From: Candidatus Roizmanbacteria bacterium UBA6242
Lineage (GTDB): Bacteria; Patescibacteriota; Microgenomatia; UBA1406; GWC2-37-13
Reading direction: 5' to 3'
Length of the DNA stretch: 42,205 nt
NCBI GenBank assembly: GCA_002440905.1
Contig: DJWA01000020.1
Span: forward strand, 1 to 42,205
Below are positions 8,714 to 16,800 of the stretch, piece by piece. The translations under genes were made by a program, and so were the position numbers. Under the pieces are notes generated by a model. It did no database searches and was not told the DNA's origin. It saw only the letters and a program-made list of their open reading frames with translations. Position 1 is the stretch's first letter; every line of letters begins with the position of its first letter.

Positions 8714-9622
8714 TTAACTATTAACCTCAAGCCATCTTTCAGTATCCAAGGCGGCCGCGACTCCCATACCAACCGCGGTTGCCGCCTGTTTGTATATATG
8801 GTCAACGCAATCGCCCCCCGCAAAAACTCCCGGGACCGAAGTCATCGACTGTTTGACAACAATATATCCTTTTTTATCCAATTCAATTTGATCCTTGAAT
8901 ACTTCTGTATCCGGTTTGTGGCCGATCGCAATAAATAACCCGTCGAGCTTCAGTTCCGATGTCTTTCCATCGCTATTCTTAAGTCTTACTCCCTCCACTC
9001 GGCTTTCTCCCAAAACCTCCTCAACCGCGGTATTCCAAATGACCTCGATCTTTGGATTATTGAGCACCCTGTCCTGCATGATTTTCGAGGCCCTAAACTC
9101 ATTTCGGCGGTGGATTACAATAACCTTACTTGCAAATTTGGTGAGGGTCGATGCCTCCTCCATTGCCGTATCTCCTCCCCCAACCACTCCAACGACTTTA
9201 TTTCTGAAGAAAAACCCGTCACAAGTGGCGCAGGCAGAAATACCCTTTCCCCTCAATCGGGTTTCCGATTCCAGACCCAACCAAAGAGCCTTGGCTCCGG
9301 TTGTGATTATAACCGACTTGGCTTCATAAGTTTCATCGGTTGTATAGACTTTAAAGGGTCTTTTGGAGAAATCGACCTTGAGGACGTTTTTATCAACGAT
9401 CCGGGTACCAAACTTCAAAGCATGTTTTCTCATTCTGTCAATAAGCTCCGGCCCCATAATAGCTTCAAATCCAGGGTAATTTTCGACTTCAGAAGTTAGA
9501 GTCAGTTGTCCGCCAGGTGGAGAACCGGCCAAAACAAAAGGTTTAAGATCCGCGCGTGCGTTGTAGATTGCTGCTGCCAGTCCTGCTGGACCGCCGCCTA
9601 TGATGATTACGTTTTCTGTCAT
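8714..9622 (-). CDS. trxB: Thioredoxin-disulfide reductase
   Basis: 302 aa, close to the normal ~310. The FAD dinucleotide-binding motif IIGGGPAGLAAAIY is at residues 7-20, the NADPH motif VGVVGGGDTAMEEA is present, and the redox-active pair is C131/C134 in ACATCDGFF. The C-terminal FAD signature is seen in GVFAGGDCVD. It passes electrons from NADPH to thioredoxin in the cytoplasm. No thioredoxin gene is in the window. The start ATG overlaps the csoR-like stop by four bases (ATGA), so translation is probably coupled and expression is likely under the repressor encoded upstream. Confidence 0.95.
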   Translation of the reverse strand: MTENVIIIGGGPAGLAAAIYNARADLKPFVLAGSPPGGQLTLTSEVENYPGFEAIMGPELIDRMRKHALKFGTRIVDKNVLKVDFSKRPFKVYTTDETYEAKSVIITTGAKALWLGLESETRLRGKGISACATCDGFFFRNKVVGVVGGGDTAMEEASTLTKFASKVIVIHRRNEFRASKIMQDRVLNNPKIEVIWNTAVEEVLGESRVEGVRLKNSDGKTSELKLDGLFIAIGHKPDTEVFKDQIELDKKGYIVVKQSMTSVPGVFAGGDCVDHIYKQAATAVGMGVAAALDTERWLEVNS

Positions 9623-9849
9623 AGATTTATTGCCCTCTCAACCATTTTCTCAATTTTCTTAGTATCCTCATTTGGTATCAGTCTACAGATATCAGATATT
9701 ACTACTTCTTTGGATAATCCGTCAATAGCTTTTTTCACAGCAGATATCTGTTGAAGGACATCCGAACATTCCCTGTCCCCGTTTATCATCTTCTCGATCC
9801 CCCTCAATTGACCGATCAATCTGTTAATTCTTTTTGATATATCTGTCAT
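9619..9849 (-). CDS. CsoR/FrmR/CstR-family repressor with non-canonical ligand positions
   Basis: 76 aa from the ATG at 9849. It shows the all-helical CsoR family fold: ISKRINRLIGQLRGIEKMI, then CSDVLQQISAVKKAIDGL. Family members are tetrameric repressors sensing Cu(I), Ni, formaldehyde or persulfide. Canonical CsoR has Cys, then His 25 and Cys 29 residues later. Here Cys28 is present, but the His position is Asp53 and the second Cys position is Leu57, with a Cys at 55 instead. The start is fixed by a TTGACA-17-TATACT promoter whose -10 lies 10 nt before this ATG; the upstream in-frame ATG at 9888 falls inside the -35. It overlaps trxB by ATGA and probably controls itself plus the downstream genes. 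Confidence 0.85.
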   Translation of the reverse strand: MTDISKRINRLIGQLRGIEKMINGDRECSDVLQQISAVKKAIDGLSKEVVISDICRLIPNEDTKKIEKMVERAINL

Positions 9850-9864
9850 ACTGGATACCAGTAT
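9848..9864. promoter_or_regulatory. Palindromic operator overlapping csoR-like promoter
   Basis: A perfect 7+3+7 palindrome, ATACTGG-ATA-CCAGTAT, lies between the -10 and the start codon. On the transcribed strand the -10 hexamer TATACT includes most of one arm, so a bound repressor would block polymerase. CsoR-family operators are commonly palindromes with ATAC/GTAT ends. Autoregulation by the adjacent repressor is the straightforward inference. Confidence 0.65.
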
Positions 9865-9888
9865 AGAGTATGCGAAAAAATCTGTCAA
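9860..9888 (-). promoter_or_regulatory. Sigma-70-type promoter of csoR-trxB-gdhA operon
   Basis: On the minus strand: TTGACA (9888-9883), a 17-bp spacer, then TATACT (9865-9860). The -35 is perfect and the -10 has one mismatch. The predicted transcription start (~9853) leaves only about 4 nt before the ATG at 9849, so the mRNA would be essentially leaderless. Confidence 0.75.
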
Positions 9889-9904
9889 TAAGAATTGGAT
9901 AGAT

Positions 9905-9913
9905 TGTGGATAA
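9905..9913. other. Single perfect DnaA-box-like 9-mer
   Basis: TGTGGATAA is the reverse complement of the DnaA box TTATCCACA. It stands alone upstream of the csoR-like promoter. No cluster, dnaA or dnaN accompanies it, so it may be chance or a DnaA regulatory site. Confidence 0.25.
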
Positions 9914-10147
9914 CTAAGTTTTTTACACGAACTTGAGGCTAAAACAACAAAAAAACAATCAAAAAGTTGGGTTGAATATGATTATTTAGAAATAGACATT
10001 AAGTAATGATGTCGTCCGTAGGGAATCTACCACACTGGCAGAATACAAATAATACGATAAAAAATCGCAATAATTATGGAGCTTATTTAACCCTATAGTT
10101 CACAAAAAAACTATATCAAAATACTATATTTGTAGATCATTCTAGCC
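9914..10147. other. AT-rich intergenic region downstream of rho
   Basis: No convincing gene was found here. The sequence is AT-rich with a few small inverted repeats, for example GTAG..CTAC near 10018-10030 and CGAT-T/A-ATCG near 10055-10070. No strong GC hairpin plus T-tract stands out for rho transcripts running right to left. The function, if any, is unknown. Confidence 0.4.
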
Positions 10148-11437
10148 TCAAGCCCCTTTACTCAAGGATTCGAGGAATTCCTGATTGTTTTTTGTCTTTG
10201 ACAACTTCTCTATCATGGCTGTCAATCGTTCCTCGCCGTTCAATAATCCAAGCATTCGGCGAAGGGTCGCGACTTTTGGAATATCTTCTTTTTTATAAAG
10301 AAGTTCCTCATGGCGCGTTCCCGACCTTTCAATGTCGATTGCCGGATAGATTCTTTTATCGGAAAAGTTGCGGTCAAGATGAATCTCCATGTTACCCGTA
10401 CCCTTTAGTTCTTCATATATTAGGTCGTCCATCCTTGACTCGGTTCCAACCAGCGCTGTCCCGATGATCGTCAAGCTTCCACCCTCTTCACAGTTTCGGG
10501 CGGCACCTAAGAACTTTTTCGCGGGATACAAGGCTGATGGATCAAAACCTCCAGACAAGCTGCGACCTGAATTGGTCACAGACAGGTTTAAGGCACGCGC
10601 CAAGCGAGTTACCGAATCCAATAGGATAATTACGTGCTTACCCATTTCAACGAGTCTTTTAGCCCTGTCTAGTGCCAAATTAGCTACTTTTATCTGTTGT
10701 CGAGGAGATTCGTCGAAGTTTGATGCGGCGACTTCTCCTTTTATAAACCTCTTGATTTCTGTAACTTCCTCGGGTCTTTCACCTATTAGGATGGCCATCA
10801 GATAAGCTTCTGGATGATTGACGGAAATAGCCTCGGCTATTTCCTTCAAAAAGGTCGTTTTGCCGGCCTTAGGCTGGGAAACGATCAAAGCTCTTTGCCC
10901 AAAACCAATGGGTGATACCAGATCTATGATCCTGGTTGACATAACGTCCTTGGTTGTTTCTAATTTGATCTGCGTGTTGGGATGGAGGGAAGTCAATTGG
11001 TCAAAGTTTTTCCTTTTTGAGGAATCATCTTCCTTCATTTCGACTCCATTTATTTTCTTGATCAAAAGAAGCGAGTGAAATCTTTCACCTTCCTTTGGTG
11101 GACGGGCCAATCCTTCAACCTCATCCCCGCGCCTCAACCAGAAACGTCTGATTTGAGATGTTGAAACGTAAATGTCGCGATCGGGAGACAAAACATAATC
11201 TTGGCGTAGAAAGCCATAACCTCCAAAGGTGATATCCAAAACACCCTTTGCCTGGTAACTTATTTTCAAATCTTCTTTAAGTCTTTCCTCCAACGGAGCT
11301 TCCGGAGCCTGTTGCTGAGGCACGATCGGGGATTCAACAGCCGGGACGATTGGTTTTTCGTCAATTTTTTCAATTAAGGATGAAACGTCCAGTTCCTCCT
11401 GCTTTTTCGCGTCTACGTTCTTTTTTGCTTGTACCAT
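10148..11437 (-). CDS. rho: Transcription termination factor Rho
   Basis: 429 aa. A disordered, charged and Pro-rich N-terminus (1-50) replaces the usual helical Rho_N domain. The RNA-binding cold-shock fold follows (about 60-135, GVLDITFGGYGFLR and DIYVSTSQIRRFWLR). The RecA-type ATPase contains the P-loop SQPKAGKTT (about 187-195), LLDSVTRLARALN (Walker B), and the R-loop/arginine-finger region GTRHEELL. Rho is a hexameric RNA translocase that ends untranslated transcripts. The gene stands alone, with its own consensus promoter and a ~260-nt structured leader. Rho autoregulation through its leader is known in E. coli; a comparable circuit here is inference. Confidence 0.97.
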   Translation of the reverse strand: MVQAKKNVDAKKQEELDVSSLIEKIDEKPIVPAVESPIVPQQQAPEAPLEERLKEDLKISYQAKGVLDITFGGYGFLRQDYVLSPDRDIYVSTSQIRRFWLRRGDEVEGLARPPKEGERFHSLLLIKKINGVEMKEDDSSKRKNFDQLTSLHPNTQIKLETTKDVMSTRIIDLVSPIGFGQRALIVSQPKAGKTTFLKEIAEAISVNHPEAYLMAILIGERPEEVTEIKRFIKGEVAASNFDESPRQQIKVANLALDRAKRLVEMGKHVIILLDSVTRLARALNLSVTNSGRSLSGGFDPSALYPAKKFLGAARNCEEGGSLTIIGTALVGTESRMDDLIYEELKGTGNMEIHLDRNFSDKRIYPAIDIERSGTRHEELLYKKEDIPKVATLRRMLGLLNGEERLTAMIEKLSKTKNNQEFLESLSKGA

Positions 11438-11700
11438 AAGGTTAAAAACTTATATTAAATAAGAGAAATCAAATTTATTTTCCATCGGGTAGCATTCTTT
11501 CATGAAGCTATTATCTATCGAAATGATCCTCCTTGCTGGGGTAATAGAACTTTTTCCCATGAATAGGTAGGGGTGGATACTCTCGGTAACCCACGGGTTG
11601 CCAAGAAGTTATCTGATATCCTAGCTTGAGCCAGGATTACCCACTATTTCGATATTGTTAAGAAAAAGTTTCAATCGACTGACCCCATTCGGAGGATCTG
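11438..11700 (-). ncRNA. Structured rho leader RNA with mutually exclusive helices
   Basis: Between the promoter and rho lies ~260 nt with far more complementarity than expected. Long-range pairs (plus coordinates) are: A 11517-11524 with 11646-11653; B 11525-11532 with 11691-11698; C 11539-11545 with 11636-11642; D 11548-11556 with 11662-11670. All are perfect matches of 7-9 bp. A and C nest together, B and D nest together, but the two sets cross, so the RNA must either switch or form a pseudoknot. Two local hairpins lie inside (11585-11602 and 11618-11637). The minus-strand RNA has a C-rich, G-poor stretch (11580-11557) that could be a Rho-loading site. B would tie the RNA 5' end to an AAGGAGGAUC element. 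I do not recognise it as a known riboswitch, 6S, tmRNA or RNase P RNA. Confidence 0.7.
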
Positions 11701-11705
11701 ACTAT

Positions 11706-11734
11706 AGTATAGACACACCAAATTGATTTGTCAA
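11706..11734 (-). promoter_or_regulatory. Consensus promoter of rho leader
   Basis: On the minus strand: TTGACA (11734-11729), a 17-bp spacer, then TATACT (11711-11706). The TGA stop of the upstream surface gene is inside the -35. The predicted start is ~11699, immediately before helix B of the leader. It has the same hexamers and spacing as the csoR-like promoter. Confidence 0.75.
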
Positions 11735-13677
11735 GGAACAAACTTATTCTGTCTTTTTATGTAGATAAGTATGCCGGCGGCGGCGATTATAAGCACAACA
11801 AGGACAAAAACTACAATAATTATCCCCATATTTTTTGGACTTGTCCGACCTGTTGGCATAACCCCCTCTTCATTTGGCGTTAGCCCTGAAGAGTCAAATT
11901 GATTCAGTTGTCCGGTTGCGGGATTAATAATCGGTTGATTTTCTTTAACCGCCGTCATCAGATTGATATCCTGTGAACCAAGATAATCCTCGTTATCCAA
12001 GACAAATTCTGAAGATGACTTGGTGATCACTTCACCCGTTTCCGGGTCTATAAATTCAAAATAGTACTCTATATATGGAAGATTACTTGTATAGATCGTA
12101 AAGAATCCGCTGTCATCAGCCTTGGTTCCATAAAACATATCATCGTTGGACCTAAGTTTTACATTCACGGTCGCATTGGGGATTACCGCTCCCTTACTGT
12201 TATAAACGTATCCTTCAACATGGCTTAGAATAGGTTCAAAACTGCGTAATTTTGAGGCGCCTTTTTCCGTTATGTATATCGAATTTGTGTGAATTTTTTC
12301 AACCGTCTGTTCCGATTTATATAGGTCGGGGTTATTCAGATCAACCTTCTCCGCCTTAACAACTAACTTACTTGACGGTGCGACCGATTTTTCAAGAGCA
12401 ATCGTGAATCGACCGACGTTATTGGCATTGACGCATTTCCCAACCACTCTACCCGTTTCCTCATCAACCAAACATACTTTTGCCATCGGGAATGTTTGGC
12501 GGCCACTGTAGACGATGTGCTCTCCAATGCTCTGACTTTTCAAAGTTCCGGGAACTACAAGGGCTACCGCACCTCGATATGGCTCCCCCTTTGACATGAC
12601 GGGGATATCGTGATGGGTAGGAACACCGGATTTTTCAAAGAATGAATCCTCGGGATAATAGAGATCAGAATAGATTTTTGACCAATAAGGGCTGAGAATT
12701 GGTGAAGTTATGAAATTATGCAACGGCTCCGCGTCTACTCTCATCGAAAAATAACCTTCCTTTTCGACCTGAATATTAAACAGTCCATCCTGTCCGGTTA
12801 TATCATAGTTATCGTTAAACTCCATGAAAGCCGGTTGCTTTGTTGCTTCATCAATCAAGGTAACCTCAACATCCATTATGGGTTCAAGAGAGCGTGAATC
12901 AAACACGCGTCCATAAGGATCCCAGGTAATTGACGTACATTTTGTCTTCAGGTCTTCGACATTAACTTCAAGCTTTTCGGCAAAGAACTCCATCGTTGAC
13001 AACTTTTGGCTCGGGTCTTCTCCATCTACTTCCTCTCCACCGGTCCCTAAATCTGACGTAATGATTTCGGCGGCCAAATCTCCAACCGCGGAAAAATCAA
13101 CCGGCGTATGAATATATGTGGTTTCGGAAACCATTATATCTACAGGGCCCGGAGGAATTATGCCGTTAGTGGATTCACCCAAAATATTATTTCCAAAAGT
13201 TCCGTTATTTGCTGAGGCCAAGTTATTTTTTACGATATTACAAGCTTTAAAACCAGGTTTTATTGCGGCTAAAATAGGATTACCTGCCTCCCGGCGACCT
13301 TTATTACATCTGTTGAGTCTTTTATTACCCTTTACTTTTTCTTCATCGCTAAAATTACCGCATTCTTCGTCAAACCCTTCATCATCTGACAACCATGCCA
13401 CGCCGTTATTCACTCCCCAGGTCATCACACATTTACAGCCAGTAGGTGAAGCGCATGTCCCAGTTAATCTTATCCCCGTCACTTTCTCCACTCCACGTCC
13501 TTCAGGAATATTGTTGAATTTGGCACTCAAACAAGTTCTTATTTTTCCTTGCTCCATCAGTTCATTGTTATTTCCGGGGTCCGACGCCGATTGAGAGAGA
13601 GTTGGCCGAGGCAAGCCAATTATATATCCCAAGAAGGCTGCAACTGCTAATAATATTAGAGCTTTATTTTTTGTCAT
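11731..13677 (-). CDS. Large cell-surface protein, signal peptide plus C-terminal membrane anchor (paralog of next gene upstream)
   Basis: 648 aa. An N-terminal signal peptide (about 5-27) is followed by a Cys-containing region (RTCLSAKFN ... GTCASPTGCKC). Two carboxypeptidase-regulatory-like beta-sandwich modules follow: one begins around SITWDPYGRVFDSRSLEP, and a later one around HVEGYVYNSKGAVIPNATV with DDSGFFTIYTSNLP. The C-terminus is a Pro/Thr-poor linker, a transmembrane helix (about 618-640) and a basic tail (KRQNKFVP). It shares order and motifs with the 610-aa protein one base upstream, including QPIINPATGQLNQ, so the pair arose by duplication. It is probably a surface or structural protein. 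No enzymatic motif is seen. Confidence 0.7.
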   Translation of the reverse strand: MTKNKALILLAVAAFLGYIIGLPRPTLSQSASDPGNNNELMEQGKIRTCLSAKFNNIPEGRGVEKVTGIRLTGTCASPTGCKCVMTWGVNNGVAWLSDDEGFDEECGNFSDEEKVKGNKRLNRCNKGRREAGNPILAAIKPGFKACNIVKNNLASANNGTFGNNILGESTNGIIPPGPVDIMVSETTYIHTPVDFSAVGDLAAEIITSDLGTGGEEVDGEDPSQKLSTMEFFAEKLEVNVEDLKTKCTSITWDPYGRVFDSRSLEPIMDVEVTLIDEATKQPAFMEFNDNYDITGQDGLFNIQVEKEGYFSMRVDAEPLHNFITSPILSPYWSKIYSDLYYPEDSFFEKSGVPTHHDIPVMSKGEPYRGAVALVVPGTLKSQSIGEHIVYSGRQTFPMAKVCLVDEETGRVVGKCVNANNVGRFTIALEKSVAPSSKLVVKAEKVDLNNPDLYKSEQTVEKIHTNSIYITEKGASKLRSFEPILSHVEGYVYNSKGAVIPNATVNVKLRSNDDMFYGTKADDSGFFTIYTSNLPYIEYYFEFIDPETGEVITKSSSEFVLDNEDYLGSQDINLMTAVKENQPIINPATGQLNQFDSSGLTPNEEGVMPTGRTSPKNMGIIIVVFVLVVLIIAAAGILIYIKRQNKFVP

Positions 13678-13678
13678 T

Positions 13679-15511
13679 TTATATTTGAGGTCTATTTCTT
13701 TTTATATAGAAGATGACTCCAACCGTTGACGCAACCAACACAAAAAGGATAATGAATACCGAAACCACCTTAAGATCGATCGTGCTTTTACCCGCTCCCG
13801 CTGAGGTCTGGGTCGGCACCGGAGTGGTTTTGACTATTTGATTCAACTGCCCAGTTGCCGGGTTGATAATTGGCTGGTCATTTTTAGTTGCGGCCATCAG
13901 ATTGATCTTCTCGGAATCGATATACGCCTGGTTATTTTCTATGAACAACGATGTTTGTTGGGTTAATATTTTAGAACCGGTTTGATCCGTCAATTTCAAA
14001 TAGTATTCAAGAGGAGGTAGGTTGTTTTTGTATATAGTGAAAAACCCGCTGTCATCGGCTGTGGCTGTATGGAATACTTTATTATTCATCGACAGAACAA
14101 CCTGTACTTTGGCTTTCGGGATAGGCTGCCCTACCTCGTCATACGCATAACCCTCAACGTGTCTCAAGATCGGCTCGAATTTGATATCATCTTCGGCCAT
14201 AACCGGTGCGACGACTTCCGGTACATCGATTCGGATGCTCTGCTGGGCATATACTTCTGGAGTGATCCAGGAAAACAATCGGGCGACAAAGCCCCCGATA
14301 AGATTCTGTTCGTAGGTCAAATAATAATCCGGGTTTTTAACTTTTTTGATATCGATTCCTTCCTGGGGTGCCTCCGAGGACTTGACCTGCAAAGTGCAGA
14401 AACCTTCCTTGTCAGTATGGTCGACACCAGTTTGATTACAGGTTATTCCTTCATCCAGGTTGGTCTCGATTTTGGTTAACGGGTGGCTTACTCTGAACTC
14501 TATTTTCGTATATTCTTCTCCATCCCTCCAGACAATCGTTTGATCCTTAAATATAGTCTCGATCGCCCTTTTGTAAGGTGCCCCTTTAGGTTTTACAGGA
14601 ATATCATATCTTTGGGGGTCATTCTGTTTTTCTTCAAAGGCCGGATCTCCCAATCTGTAAATTCTTTCGTAAAGGTCGACATATCTGGGATCGGGATTGA
14701 CACGAACAAATTCATGCCTTGGCATGTTGGTCGCCTTTAACTTATACATCCCGTCTTCTAGGATGTAGATATTGTATTTACCCAGAGCATCAATTGGCGA
14801 ATTGTTTGAAGGCACATCAACATATTGGTCCTTGCTGTCCAAAAGCGTTACTCTGGCTTCGTTAGCCCCTAAGGGCTCAAGGGAAACGGCGTCGAAAACC
14901 CGACCGTAAGGATCCCAGAAAATCGACTTACAGATTTCCTGCGCACCTTCGAATATGAACTTTGTCGTTCCCAGCTGTTGGGAAGGATCGTCCCCTTCGT
15001 TTCCGCTGCCGCCAAGGTCTGGTTCAGATACGGCATAAATGTCGTAAACTACGTGATCTCCTGGCTTGGTGATGGATCCCTTAACCTTAAACTGACCCGG
15101 GGGAAACATATGAGGATTGCCTCCCTCCAGGGTAATACCGGGCAAGCCCGCACCGGACTCACCAAAATATCTTGTATCCAGTGCGACGTCAAAAACCGTA
15201 CATTTTTTGTCGCCGTATTTTTGACATCTAACGCCTCCGTTTTCATTGACCGCAGCATCTAAACATATGGGTCCGCAGATTCCAACATTACATCCGTCGG
15301 GAGAATTACATGTCCCGATAAAAGTCACATCGTCTACAGGTGGAGGCCAACCGCCGTCGCGTCCGTCAACCTTGACGCATTCCATGATGTAAGGCACGCC
15401 GAGGTCCGACATGATCAGTTCCGGAGCTTCGGGTTCCTGAGCATAGACTAACCGGGACACAAAAAGACCGATTGTTAAGGCTAAAACCAAAAAACTCAAC
15501 TTTATCTTCAT
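13679..15511 (-). CDS. Large cell-surface protein, tandem paralog with C-terminal anchor
   Basis: 610 aa. A signal peptide (about 4-24, cleavage near VYA) precedes a Cys-rich N-terminal module (GTCNSPDGCNVGICGPIC) and then SIFWDPYGRVFDAVSLEP, DDSGFFTIYKNNLP and QPIINPATGQLNQ, all shared with the downstream paralog. A transmembrane segment near 580-603 and a basic end (KRNRPQI) anchor the C-terminus. The repeated GYxYDExGxPIPKAKV pattern is typical of carboxypeptidase-regulatory-like/CNA-B-like domains, used as stalk modules on surface proteins. A TATAAA 7 nt before the ATG suggests a near-leaderless transcript carrying both paralogs. The function is not known beyond surface display. Confidence 0.7.
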   Translation of the reverse strand: MKIKLSFLVLALTIGLFVSRLVYAQEPEAPELIMSDLGVPYIMECVKVDGRDGGWPPPVDDVTFIGTCNSPDGCNVGICGPICLDAAVNENGGVRCQKYGDKKCTVFDVALDTRYFGESGAGLPGITLEGGNPHMFPPGQFKVKGSITKPGDHVVYDIYAVSEPDLGGSGNEGDDPSQQLGTTKFIFEGAQEICKSIFWDPYGRVFDAVSLEPLGANEARVTLLDSKDQYVDVPSNNSPIDALGKYNIYILEDGMYKLKATNMPRHEFVRVNPDPRYVDLYERIYRLGDPAFEEKQNDPQRYDIPVKPKGAPYKRAIETIFKDQTIVWRDGEEYTKIEFRVSHPLTKIETNLDEGITCNQTGVDHTDKEGFCTLQVKSSEAPQEGIDIKKVKNPDYYLTYEQNLIGGFVARLFSWITPEVYAQQSIRIDVPEVVAPVMAEDDIKFEPILRHVEGYAYDEVGQPIPKAKVQVVLSMNNKVFHTATADDSGFFTIYKNNLPPLEYYLKLTDQTGSKILTQQTSLFIENNQAYIDSEKINLMAATKNDQPIINPATGQLNQIVKTTPVPTQTSAGAGKSTIDLKVVSVFIILFVLVASTVGVIFYIKRNRPQI

Positions 15512-15647
15512 TAATTTATTTATAGACGTTAGACGTTTTTTTGGTAATTATCAAGGCTATCTTTGTTATTGTTAACCGAGGAGAAATAAAAGAACTAGAA
15601 TGTTACCTTAAAATATTTTTGGGCACAAATAACTGTCCAAAATGTCC

Positions 15648-15659
15648 TATACTTTGAGT
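15648..15659 (+). promoter_or_regulatory. -10 element 6 nt before start codon
   Basis: TATACT (15648-15653) is followed by 6 nt and the ATG at 15660. This places transcription start at or next to the start codon. No good -35 hexamer is visible. Confidence 0.45.
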
Positions 15660-15935
15660 ATGAAAAGAAATCCTTACCTTTTGATCTTCATCCTTATTAC
15701 GATTCTTGTATACATCCTTGGCTTTAGATATGGACAAAGTACAGAGAAAACAAATGAGGCAATAGACTACATTCTCTCGATTACGCCGACTCCTCGCCCA
15801 CCGACCCCTACCCCTGTAGAATACGAGGAATTCCAAAGTAAAAAATGGGGCATAAAATTTACCTATCCTTCAAATTTATCTATTAAAGAATCGACCAACA
15901 CTCCTGAAATTAAATTCGAATTTACAAATGAATAA
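15660..15935 (+). CDS. Small membrane-anchored protein upstream of fmt
   Basis: 91 aa from the ATG at 15660, chosen because TATACT lies 6 nt upstream; the ATG at 15642 would lie before that -10. A basic start (MKRNP) and one hydrophobic helix (about 5-21) are followed by a Thr/Pro linker (ITPTPRPPTPTP) and a short C-terminal part (KKWGIKFTYPSNLSIKES). The pattern resembles the beginning of PsbP-like or other beta-rich extracellular domains cut short. It overlaps fmt by 8 bases (ATGAATAA). It may be an intact small protein or a gene truncated at its 3' end by the fmt fusion point; this cannot be decided from sequence alone. Confidence 0.5.
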   Translation: MKRNPYLLIFILITILVYILGFRYGQSTEKTNEAIDYILSITPTPRPPTPTPVEYEEFQSKKWGIKFTYPSNLSIKESTNTPEIKFEFTNE

Positions 15936-16800
15936 ATTGAAGTTTGTCTTCTTCGGTTCGGCTTATTTTTCGGCTATTATTCTTGAAAGGATCACGATCG
16001 ACCGCGATCTTAAAAATCTACTTAGTATCGAATTTACGGTCACCCAACCAGATAAGCCCAAAGGAAGAAAGCAAGTATTAACTCCAACGCCGGTGAAACT
16101 TTCGTCGGAAAAACACGGCATAAAAACTTATGTTGAGATAAACGATGAGGTTGTGAGTCGGTTAAAAAATACCGACTTGGTTCTCCTTTACGCGTATGGC
16201 TCGATAATCAAAAAGGATATTCTCGACTTACCAAAATTTGGTTTTTGGAATATACATCCGTCCCTCCTACCCCAATACCGAGGAACGGCACCAATGGCGA
16301 CACCCTTAATAAATGGGGACAAAAATACCGGCGTCACCATTATGAAAATGGATGACATGATAGACCATGGTTCAATAATTGCTCAAAGAATGTATACGAT
16401 AGAAAAAGACGATAAAAGACCGGACTTGGAAGTGAAATTGACCAATATGGGATTTGAAATGTTTAAGTCAGCGATATTGAATGGCGCTGATAAGATTGAA
16501 CTTAAAGAGCAAGAGCACGAAAAAGCGACCTACACAAAAAAACTCAATAAAAACGACGGATTCATAGATATGGATAAATTAAAAAAAATGATAATGGACT
16601 CCCCGCAGCAAATCTACAATTTATATCGCGGCTTATATACCTGGCCGGGAATATGGACAATATTACCCAATAACAAAAGACTGAAGTTGACCGAAATAGA
16701 ATTACTTGGAAATCAACTATCTATTAAAAAGGTTCAGCTAGAAGGAAAAAAAGAGGTTGATTTCGAAACCTTTTCGAAAGCTTATGGATTTTTTAAATAG
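15928..16800 (+). CDS. fmt: Methionyl-tRNA formyltransferase
   Basis: 290 aa (usual ~310). The formyltransferase core shows FWNIHPSLLPQYRGTAP with catalytic N108 and H110, and D146 in MDDMIDHG, matching E. coli numbering. The C-terminal domain is recognisable but reduced. It transfers a formyl group from 10-formyl-THF to initiator Met-tRNA. Folate use fits with folA and thyA elsewhere in the window. It overlaps the small upstream gene by 8 nt and the convergent CxDGR gene by 8 nt. Confidence 0.95.
   Translation: MNKLKFVFFGSAYFSAIILERITIDRDLKNLLSIEFTVTQPDKPKGRKQVLTPTPVKLSSEKHGIKTYVEINDEVVSRLKNTDLVLLYAYGSIIKKDILDLPKFGFWNIHPSLLPQYRGTAPMATPLINGDKNTGVTIMKMDDMIDHGSIIAQRMYTIEKDDKRPDLEVKLTNMGFEMFKSAILNGADKIELKEQEHEKATYTKKLNKNDGFIDMDKLKKMIMDSPQQIYNLYRGLYTWPGIWTILPNNKRLKLTEIELLGNQLSIKKVQLEGKKEVDFETFSKAYGFFK

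Noticed and set aside
9850..9888. Longer start of the csoR-like gene at 9888
   Set aside because: This ATG lies in the -35 of the consensus promoter, so it would not be in the mRNA.
9905..9913. Replication origin
   Set aside because: Only one DnaA box is present, with no box cluster, AT-rich unwinding repeats, dnaA or dnaN nearby.
11450..11503. 17-codon ORF in the rho leader (MKECYPMENK...)
   Set aside because: No Shine-Dalgarno sequence at suitable spacing (AGGAGG is ~28 nt upstream) and no compositional support; kept only as a possible leader peptide.
11560..11602. T-box-like element (GGGGTGGATAC) in the rho leader region
   Set aside because: It is on the wrong strand for rho and lacks the conserved T-box 14-mer and the specifier/terminator layout.
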